Source: Ursus arctos
Taxonomy: Eukaryota > Chordata > Mammalia > Carnivora > Ursidae
Assembly (NCBI RefSeq): GCF_023065955.2
Contig: NW_026622808.1
Location: forward strand, 46,760,475 to 46,824,474
Direction of reading: 5' to 3'
Length of the DNA stretch: 64,000 bases
Below, piece after piece: positions 56,285 to 64,000 of the stretch. Under the pieces are notes generated by a model. That model did not search any database and was not told the DNA's origin. It worked only from the letters and a program-made list of their open reading frames with translations. The translations under genes were made by a program, and so were the position numbers. The first letter of the stretch is position 1, and every line of letters starts with the position of its first letter.

Positions 56285-56513
56285 CAGTGTATTCCAAAGG
56301 TTCTGGATGGGTGGTATTTCTGCCCCCGGGGAACACTGTCAATGTCCAGAGGTATGAATGGTTGTCACAACTCGGAAGCTAGTTGTGTCTGGGGGTCTAA
56401 GGGTAGAGGTCAGGGATGGAGCTAAATACCCGACAGAGCTAAGAGCAGCCCTCCACAGCAATGGACCATCTAGTCCAAAACATCAACGGTGCCGAGGTTT
56501 AAAAAAAAACCCT
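56285..56513 (+). mobile_element. MER20-type hAT-Charlie element
   Basis: tctgcccccggggaacactg, tcaatgtccagaggtatg, ggttgtcacaactcggaagc, gggtagaggtcagggatggag, ctaaatacccgacagagc, caacggtgccgaggtttaaa. More diverged than the other two copies, and about 115 bp upstream of the candidate exon at 56629. Confidence 0.78.
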
Positions 56514-56628
56514 GTATTGACCAATGAAAGGAAAATCTTCTGAGTTTCCAAAACATTGTACTATGCTTGGTCATGGTCTAGAATTCCAGAGGAATAGTCA
56601 CTGAGCATGCTCATTTTTTTCCCTCCAG

Positions 56629-56803
56629 TGTGATGGTTATGCTTTAGCACGCATCACTGCCTATATGACCCCGCCATCACATCCTGGGCTCAGCCAACAT
56701 TCATGTTGGTGCCCTCTTCATGGAGAAGTGAACAAATGGACCAATGCTGGTCTCCAGTTGACACAGAAGGTCCCTATTAGCTTCTGGAAGGGCCCAGCCC
56801 AAG
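56629..56803 (+). other. Candidate internal exon, unproven
   Basis: A polypyrimidine run and AG (cattttttttccctccag-like, ending 56628) precede 175 bp that end in ccaag followed by gtaagg (56804), a near-consensus donor. One frame is open across all 58 codons (starting CDGYALARITAY); the other two plus frames stop within 20 bp. No protein family is recognised and it is not a repeat I know. The 175-nt length would shift phase between flanking exons. A non-coding exon or chance remains possible. Confidence 0.25.
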
Positions 56804-56809
56804 GTAAGG

Positions 56810-57560
56810 AAGGTCAAGAGCGGCTCTTACAGATATCATAAAGCATCACACTTGACATTTTTCCTGGTGTAATACATCTTCAACCCAGCAATGTGCTCTC
56901 CTTTGCCTGTGTTTTCTGACATAGGAACTGTGAAACCATTTAAAATTAAACTTTGGAGAGGTGAAGTTGAATCCACTTTCTAAGAGCAGAAACTGTATAG
57001 TTACTTGATAGATTTATCCCTTAATTTGATACCCTCTGCCCCTTCCCAAAAATATGCAATTTAAATTTATGGGTCTACTTGGATGAATGGTTCTCCTGTG
57101 GCAACACAAGGCTTTTTTAAAGTCACAGTCTAATGAATTTTACTCACACCATTGAGGAAAGGGTCTGGATTCCTTAAGATCTCCAAAACAGATCTATCTT
57201 TTGAAATGACAAGTGCGTTATTAAGCCAAAGTAGTAGCAACTCTTACCTTTTTCTTACTAGCTAGATCTGTTACTGATTACCTGTGAAGGGGTCTTGAAT
57301 TGTCAAGAAGACATAGCAGTGAAGGAGGGGAAAGATGACAACTGTGAGATATTCGACAAATCTGAGAAGAAGGAGGTGCCATTTGAGCTCATGCTGTCAT
57401 CTTAATATGTCACAAGAAGAGGCAGGTGAAGGAAAGGAGGTTTACTCAAACGTATCACCAAAAATACAAGCGCGAGGGCAATATATCCCGTCTAAACAAA
57501 TTGATATATTTAATTTAAATCAGTACTTCATTCTAAAATTACAAACTTGTCCTAAAGACA
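56810..57560. other. Unique AT-rich sequence
   Basis: No repeat or exon recognised; the 125-codon plus frame at 57335-57712 ends inside a SINE. Confidence 0.5.
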
Positions 57561-57580
57561 TGCAAAAGCAAAGATTTAAA

Positions 57581-57768
57581 TATTTTTTGAATTTTGTTTA
57601 TTTAAGAGAGAGAAAGAGCACAAGCCGGCGCAGGGGCGGGGGGAGGCAGAGGGAGAAGCAGACTCACCACCGAGTAGGGAGCCTGACACGGGGCTCGATC
57701 CCAGGACCCTGAGATCATGACCTGAGCCAAAGGCAGATACTTAACCAACTGAGCCACCCAGGCGGCCC
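57581..57768 (-). mobile_element. Can-SINE with perfect 20-bp duplication
   Basis: Minus-strand: ttgaattttgtttatttaag, gagagaaagagcacaagccgg, gggctcgatcccaggaccctg, agatcatgacctgagccaaag, gccacccaggcggccc. The 20-bp target starting tgcaaaagcaaag occurs at 57561-57580 and 57769-57788 without a mismatch. Confidence 0.96.
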
Positions 57769-57789
57769 TGCAAAAGCAAAGATTTAAAG

Positions 57790-59090
57790 TAAAAACATTC
57801 TATAACCACAATATGAAGGAGATTGAAAGGGTGAGCAACCAGATCTGAACCTACTGAAAAGAAGAGTCTTGGAAGGCTCATTTGTGCCTTTATCCGCAGA
57901 AAGTTTTAATACTCATACTCAAGAGGACACATGGCCAGAAACCGTTAATAGCCGAATTACAATTTCCTCTTTGAGGGAAGAATCCAGTTTTTTTAAAAGA
58001 TTCTAACATTTAAAATAAACCCTAAGTGGATCAATTGGATGAATACACCCCATGCATAATTTAAGAGCATGTGTGGATATGTTTATAAGAACTTCGAATA
58101 ATTCAGGAAGGAGGGAAACCAACTTATTACCAGTGGTTCACAGAAGGGGGCTGATGAGAGATGAAAAGAATGTAGCCCACCTGGGGCACAAGGAGGTATT
58201 ACCACTGCTTGTACTTTTTAAGAGCTGTGACTATGACTGATTTTTACTTTTTTTTTGAGTTATTTTTCAGTTTTTATGTTTCAGTACTTCCGTATTTTAT
58301 TTTTCTAAGTTTGTAAGCAAATCAGAACAGTACCTGCTAACGGCATCCGAAAAAACAAATATTGGAACATCATAAGATATTTCATAGCACGCATTCTATG
58401 TGCCAGGCACCAGGCTAAGGATTTCGTTTAATTATCTGGGCGTTTGATGGTTTCATCTTCCCCACGGCCTCATCTCCCCTGATCAGGGAATGGACTAGTG
58501 TGTGGGTTGTTGTTGTTGTTGTTGTTTTAACTGAATACTTTGTTTCACAGAAATAGGCTCCTTAAAAGAATTATTATACAATTTATATAGCAATTGCAGC
58601 TTTTCAAAGACCAAGGATATAATGAAATCGACTTGACATTAAACTTATATTATAGATAATTCAGTGGCGTCTCATGACTGAGAGGCTGTTACAGAATCAT
58701 AACTGCTCTGGGGCCGATATTGGCAGTATTCATAATAACAACAGCAAGCACGAAAAGGACTTGCTAATGGGGCTAGCTCAGTTCTGATTCACCTCCATTC
58801 CCTTGCCGCTCCCTCTGAGGCTGCAAAAAGGCAGTTTAGGTGGCTTTCCTGAAGTCCCAGGGCCCGTGACATGAGGGCAAACCCTCTGACGGAAGAGTCC
58901 CTCAATGCAAACACAAGACTGTTGTTAAAAACACAGCCATGGAAAAGAGCAAGCCCCTGGGCAGACAGGTAGATTTCACGGTCCCACAGAGTTTGGAATG
59001 GGTTGCATTTCATATCAGTTCATCACATGTCCCAAACCCAGAACCTAAGGCTATCCAAGGGCCGTACTCTACAGTTGGCAGAAATTATTC
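57790..59090. other. Unique sequence, possible old L1 and MIR pieces
   Basis: 58050-58320 could be an L1 3' UTR; 58385-58480 (ctatgtgccaggcaccaggc, ctaaggatttcg) is a probable MIR remnant on the minus strand. (GTT)n at 58509-58526. No exon recognised. Confidence 0.4.
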
Positions 59091-59096
59091 TTAGGA

Positions 59097-59800
59097 CACA
59101 TGGTAGGCAGAATAATGCCCCGCAAACATGTCGACATCCTATTCCCCAGAACCCTATGAATACGTTACATGGCAATGGAGAATTAAGGAAGCTAATCACA
59201 GGTACATTAAAATAGTGAGATTATCCTGGGTGATCCATGTGGGCCAAATCTGCACCACAAGGGCCCTTAAAAATGGGAGAGAAAGCAAAAGAAGAACCAG
59301 AGGGGATGTGACTATGGAAGGAAGGCACACAAAGATGCAATGTGGCTGGTTCTAACCCTAGAAGAAAGGAGCCTCTAGAAGTTGGAAGCGTCATGGAAGC
59401 AAATTTTCCCACAGAGCCTCCAGCAAAGAACACAGCACAGCCAACAACTTGATTTTAGCCCAGTGAGATCCATCAGACGTCTCACTCACAGAACTGTAAT
59501 AAATAATACACTTGATGGGGCGCCTGGGTGGCTCAGTCGTTAAGCGTCTGCCTTTGGCTCAGGGCGTGATCCCAGGGTTCTGGGATCGAGCCCCATATCG
59601 GGCTCCTCTGCTGGGAGCCTGCTTCTTCCTCTCCCACTCCCCTGCTTGTGTTCCCTCTCTCGCTGGTTATCTCTGTCTCTGTCAAATAAATAAATAAAAT
59701 CTTTATAAATAAATAAATAATACATTTGTATGTTTTAAGGCAGTTTGTGATCATTTTTTATAGCAGTAAAAAGAAGACTAATATAGGCAGGAACTACTGA
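59097..59800 (+). mobile_element. MLT1-type MaLR LTR, SINE-interrupted
   Basis: Follows the MLT1 LTR order: ggtaggcagaataatgcccc, gtcgacatcctattccccaga, accctatgaatacgttacat, gagattatcctgggtgatcc, acaagggcccttaaaaatgg, gatgtgactatggaagg, gcctctagaagttgga, ttgattttagcccagtgagat, agaactgtaataaataat, and after the SINE gttttaaggcagtttgtgatc. An ancient LTR of a non-autonomous endogenous retrovirus-like family; no coding sequence. Confidence 0.9.
59517..59710 (+). mobile_element. Bear-type Can-SINE, inside the MLT1 LTR
   Basis: Plus-strand: ggggcgcctgggtggctcag, ctcagggcgtgatcccaggg, gatcgagccccatatcggg, ctcctctgctgggagcctgc, tgtcaaataaataaataaaa. The LTR word aaataatacacttg on the left returns as aaataatacatttg on the right. 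Confidence 0.97.
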
Positions 59801-59894
59801 GTGTTTTTCTAAACCAGAAGCACAGATACTGATTAAAAATAATTACATGGATTTTTTTTTTAAAGTCACAAGTGAGATGAAAGGTTCACGTTCA

Positions 59895-60935
59895 CTGATA
59901 TGTGACAGAAAAAATGACTGTATCAAAATTTAACACTTTTGTGTTGTAAAGGATACTATAAGAAAGTGAAAAGACAGACCACAAAACGGGGGAAATATCT
60001 GCAAATTACATATCTGAAAAGAATCTATTATCTGGAATACATATTTTAAAAAGCTCTTACAACTCAGCAATAAAAAGACAGCCCGATTACAAACAGGTCA
60101 AGAACTTTAATAGCGATTTCTTCAAAGGCACTATACAAGAGGCCAATAAGCACATAAGAAGACGTTCAGTGTTACCCATTAGGGAACAGTGAATCAAAAC
60201 CACAATGAGATGCCACCTCGCACCCTTGAGGACTGCTTAAATAAAGCAGCACAATAACACGTTTGGGTGGGGATGTGGAGAAATTGAAACCTTCACGGAT
60301 CAGCCATTTAGAAGGAGAGTCTAGTAATTCTTCAAAAAGTTAATCATAAAATTACCATATGACAGAGTAATTCCACTCCTAGATACATACACAGAGGAAA
60401 TGAAAACATATGTACAAACAGAAACGTACACATAAATGTTCATAGCAGCCTAATTCCTAAGAGTCAAAATGTGTGAACAACTTAAATGTCCATCGACAGA
60501 TAAATGGATAAATAAAATGTGGTGTATCCATAAAATGAAATATTATTTGGCAAAAGAGAGGAATAAAGTATGGATAATGTTAAAACATGGATGAACCTGA
60601 GAACAAGAAAAGTGACGATAGCCAGTCACAAAAGACCACAGGTCGTAAGAGTCCATTTGTATGAAATGTCCTAAACAGGCAAACTGATACAGACAGAACG
60701 TAGATGAGTCATTTCCTAGGACTTGGGGGTATAGGGAAAGATGGCGCAGGGAGTGACCACTACTGGGTCCAGAATTCCTTTTGGAAGGGACAAAAAATTT
60801 CTTAAATCAGATGATGGTAATGGATTGTACAACCTTGTGACTCTATTAAAAACACTGAATTCTACATGTTATATGGATTAATTATAGGACATATTAACTG
60901 TATCTCAATAAAGCTGTTTCCAATGTGATTTAACT
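59895..60935 (+). mobile_element. L1M 3' end with poly-A signal
   Basis: Sense-strand L1M: cacttttgtgttgtaaaggata, agacagaccacaaaacggg, aatatctgcaaattacatatctg, acaggtcaagaactttaatag, aaaccacaatgagatgccacctc, ggggatgtggagaaattg, ttaaatgtccatcgacagata, aaaatgtggtgtatccataaa, aactgtatctcaataaagctg at the 3' end. Only the end of ORF2 and the 3' UTR are present, with many stops. Confidence 0.92.
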
Positions 60936-60944
60936 TCGATATTC

Positions 60945-62325
60945 CATATGTATTCATAAATTACTACATTGTTTCTATATGGGGAAGCAGATATTTGAGA
61001 AATAACTGTAAAACAACCATGGTCAACCACAAGAGGGCGCGCTGTTCATAGCTACAGAACCAGGAGACTAAACTACCTGGGTAGTATTTATCAGTTGGAT
61101 TTCATTCTCTTTTTGTTGGGGCAGTGGGTGGGGTATTAGTATGTCCCACTTCATACATTTAAGCCAACACTGTGACCAAAATTGATGACAGGTTGAGAAA
61201 ATCATGACAAACACAGATAAAAAGTAAATATTTAAACTTCAATAATACAGAAACTACGGATGACATTGCATTGCACTCATTTCTTTCCATTCTTGTCACA
61301 CAACGGATTATACAAAGTTATTTATTTAGCATAAAATTCATCCAGATAAAGAAATCATTACAAGAAATGAAATGTGCTATAAATACTTGGTCTCTGGTTC
61401 TTTGCTCTCCAAGTCCAGCCCCCAGAGCAAAGCCTCATATAAGTGGCACTCAATAAACATTTATTAAATGAATTGGATAGATGAATAGATGAGTGAAATG
61501 TACATTTCTTAAAATTTCATGAAAAAAAATGTTTATCTACTATGCTTTGGAAACCAGATCAAAATATTTCCGTTATCCATACCACAAATGAATACAACAT
61601 TACAGTCATGTCATTGAATAAATATGTCCCAAACGAGTTCACAGAGACATTCAGTGGTGTCAAATATAATTCCTCTAGCCAAGCAATCCTTTAATATTGA
61701 CAGACACAGCTCTTCCAATGCATTATCTTTGGTCTTCCTATTTATAGTTCCTTAATCAATCCACCTCTTAATAAGCCACAAGCACAGAACATTTCATTAG
61801 AAGAAACCACATTCCTCTCCATCCATCTCATATTTCAAATGATTTGTCATCAGAATTGTGTCTGTAACAGTAATAGCACTGGCTGTATTTCCTCCCCAGA
61901 AGCCATATTCAGTTGCAAAAATTCTATTGCACTCTACACTCAGTCACAATAAAAATTATGCGTGATTTTTAGACATAGTTTTCCTTTGGGATTAACAAAT
62001 GGGTAAAGGATGTGCTGCTGCCCACACAGGCCATAATCATCTTTAAGGCACCCTGGGTTTATCAGGCACTGGAGCATTTTCAGAGCAACACACTAAACAA
62101 GACTAAACCAGATCACCAAACGATAAACTCAACTTGAAAAGTCCTCCTCTGCCATTTTTTAGCAAACAGTCTACTGTCAAAACAAAGATGTCATGCTTAG
62201 CCAGTTCTAGGCAGCCCAGAAACTTTAAATAGAATGCCAAAACACATTGCACTTGAGCGACAAGGAAACTAACTCTCACACATCATTCATTTATATACCT
62301 AAGAATTATTCCATGTAACTAACTA
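60945..62325. other. Unique sequence with an L2 tail
   Basis: The L2 piece at 61376-61475 is listed separately. Otherwise no repeat or exon is recognised. Confidence 0.5.
61376..61475 (+). mobile_element. L2 LINE 3' end fragment
   Basis: ccagcccccagagcaaagcct, catataagtggcactcaataa, acatttattaaatgaattgga fit the L2 3' end. Confidence 0.65.
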
Positions 62326-62329
62326 CGGT

Positions 62330-62780
62330 CTATAGGAGGTGCCTGGAGATATGACAGCAAACAGGGCACATTCCTTGTCCTCTGAGAGCTCGTGGCCTGG
62401 TAGACCAGATGGACAGATAGAAATGGGCACTAACACAAAAGATGGAATGTCAGGGGTACACACATGGTGTTATGGGAACACAGAAGTTGAAAACAAAATT
62501 TAACCTTGGGTGGTTAGTAAAAACTATAAATGGATGTGATAATACAGCTGAAACTCATAAGCAAGATCTATCCAATGAAATAAGTAAAAAAAAAACAGTA
62601 CCCAAGGCAGAAGGAAAAGCCTGGAGGTCTGGAAGCAGGAGCGCTCAGCAAGTTCGAGGAATAAGCGAGATTTCAATATGGTATAAACAGAGTACGGAAC
62701 AGAGACAGAGAGGGGTTGAGGAGGTAAAGGCAGGCCAATCATGAAAGATATTCATTTAGGCTAGATCCTTAGGGAGCCAT
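62330..62780 (+). repeat. Ancient repeat fragment (as at 12075)
   Basis: tgcctggagatatgacagcaaac, tccttgtcctctgagagctcg, atgaaagatattcatttagg, ctagatccttagggagcca are in the order of the same old family. The 100-codon plus frame at 62442-62744 reads through it. Confidence 0.45.
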
Positions 62781-63430
62781 CCCTGCAATGGCCTGCAAGT
62801 CTGGAGGCTGCATTTTTCCAGCCCCCTACATTTTCTAGCCTCTCTTAAATTTCCTAGAGGTCAAACCAGAAACCTTAAAACGTAATTAACACACACTGTC
62901 ACTCAACTGTGCGCAAGCCTTGTGACAGGAAACAAGTGGGAGAAATTCTCCAACAGCCCATCTGAGCAGGACTCACAAGTCACATGTATGTTAAAAGCAC
63001 ATTGAAGTTTTACAAAGAGTTTCAGAGGTAGGTGTTCTCATCCCAAACTTACAAATAGTATGACTGAGATTCAAAAAAAAGGAGGATGGGCTAGCCAAGA
63101 TGATGAACTCAGCAACAAGACCTGGACTCCAACCCTGGTTTCTCTCATTGGTCGTTTGCTATTGTAACAGCTGCTTCCCTCTGGAAACAAGTTACTAGTA
63201 TTGTACATAAGTTAGGACCACTCTTTCCTATGCATTTTGGATGATACATTTCAAGCTATTTTAGGGAGCTGCTTTTTCAGTTTGCTCTACCTGCCTTCAC
63301 TCCCAGTAGGCCCTATTGACAGCCATGTGTAGAGGTCTATGGAACACTGAGACAGAGTTCCAAGGTTGGCATGCATTCAAGACCCTGTTGCAATAAAATC
63401 AACTCTACCAGAGCTCTCTCTAAATGAATT
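62780..63430. other. Unique sequence with a possible MIR piece
   Basis: 62990-63150 (gtttcagaggtaggtgttctcatcccaaac, caagacctggactccaaccctgg) is a probable MIR remnant on the minus strand. Otherwise nothing recognised. Confidence 0.45.
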
Positions 63431-63432
63431 CT

Positions 63433-63551
63433 GGGGCACCCGACTGGCTCAGTCAGTGGAACATGTGACTCTTAATCTTGGGGTTGTAGGTTTGAGCCCT
63501 ACATTGGCTGTGGAGATTACTTTAAAAAAATAAAACTTTTTTTTTTTTTTT
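63433..63551 (+). mobile_element. Short tRNA-Lys-type SINE (old)
   Basis: Plus-strand: ggggcacccgactggctcag head, tgtgactcttaatcttgggg, ttgtaggtttgagccctaca (B box), attggctgtggagattacttt, aaaaaaataaaac and a T-run. gagctctc occurs on both sides. Confidence 0.9.
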
Positions 63552-63811
63552 TAATGAGCTCTCCTTTGCATTTTTCTTTGTATCACTACTCTCGCCAAAC
63601 TGAAGCATCTCAGAAAGTAAATCAATATTCAGAGACATGGGGTATTCTCAGAGGAAAATCGCATCAGTCTCCGATGTCTTCTACAATGCTGTGTGGGGGT
63701 TGCTCAGTGAGAGTAAGAGGGAAAACTTTCAAAGGTTATTTTATTCCCCAAGCACCAAACTGATCAAAAATTAACAAAATGAACAAACAAACAGCCACAA
63801 CAAAACAGTCA
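63551..63811. other. Unique sequence
   Basis: No repeat or exon recognised; the 69-codon plus frame at 63554-63763 has no motif. Confidence 0.4.
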
Positions 63812-64000
63812 CTAAAAACCTCCTGTCAGTGGGCAAGGAAGAAAAGCAAGGAGGAGCACCAGTGAAGCTATACCAGTCCTGTGGCAATGTTCCCTCGCCC
63901 CATTCTGGAAGGATGCCTCATCATCCTCAGTCTTGAGCTCCTGCAGGCTAACCAAAGCCCTCCGAAGTCGGACTGCCACCAAGTGATTGGCATTGATGCT
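63812..64000 (-). other. Open minus-strand frame cut by the window edge
   Basis: The minus frame entering from the right edge is open for 62 codons to a TAG at 63814-63812. Its edge-side half looks protein-like (HLVAVRLRRAL followed by VSLQELKTEDDE: alternating charged and hydrophobic residues). The last 20 or so residues are a leucine-rich stretch. No strong donor is seen inside (actg followed by gtatag is weak). It could be the end of a coding exon, a processed pseudogene or chance; the family is not recognised. A plus frame is also open over the same bases, which weakens the case. Confidence 0.25.

Noticed and set aside
62442..62744. 100-codon plus frame
   Set aside because: Falls inside an old interspersed repeat and shows no domain.
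1..64000. Search for CRISPR arrays, operons, phage or plasmid modules and small structured RNAs (U6, 7SK, Y, tRNA)
   Set aside because: No regularly spaced repeats, no bacterial-style gene packing and no recognisable RNA gene sequence were found on either strand by eye.

Overview
The window is ordinary carnivore nuclear DNA, most likely from a bear-family (Ursidae) genome. The evidence is about 31 tRNA-Lys-derived Can-SINEs with the typical head (cgcctgggtggc), tcgagcccc B box, CT-rich middle and (AAAT)n AATAAA tail. Nine carry features I associate with bear and giant-panda copies ('cagggcgtgatccc', 'gagcctgcttcttcctctcccactccccctgcttgtgttccctctc'). That assignment rests on remembered consensus features, not on a database search. 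There are no bacterial, plasmid or viral genes, no operons and no CRISPR. Nearly all open frames are short chance frames or frames read through repeats; no complete protein-coding gene is visible, so the window is either intergenic or inside a long intron.

Layout. 1-2245: the 3' part of an L1 on the minus strand with a decayed ORF2 (FADD reverse-transcriptase box still readable), cut by two SINEs. 2400-5000: MER20-type hAT element, an old repeat, an L1M 3' end with a SINE, and an L2 tail. 5000-17000: mostly unique sequence with scattered SINEs, MIRs, L2 pieces and simple repeats. 17000-29000: mostly unique, with a Tigger-type element at 23.2 kb, an L1 3' end at 24.4 kb and a hAT element at 26.1-27.0 kb holding two stacked SINEs. 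29.09-29.86 kb: four SINEs in a row, two tail to tail. 30-34 kb: MIRs and two LTR-like segments. 34-47 kb: L1 end, SINEs (two at one reused target site), MIRs and unique DNA. 47-64 kb: a GC-richer stretch with overlapping frames (47.9-48.6), L1 ends (54.0 and 59.9 kb), an MLT1-type LTR (59.1-59.8 kb), and unique DNA up to the edge.

Three places could be exons and deserve testing: 56629-56803 (open on the plus strand, good splice-site consensus at both ends), 48309-48594 (good acceptor, open to a stop), and 63812-64000 (minus-strand frame open to the window edge with a protein-like start). None matches a gene I recognise.

I looked for an undescribed system and found none. What stands out is the insertion history: nested SINEs, reused target sites, perfect target-site duplications, an inverted SINE pair, an 18-G tract inside a SINE and a perfect 29-bp tandem duplication. 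Repeat boundaries are approximate by eye, usually within 5-30 bp for SINEs and up to about 100 bp for old elements.
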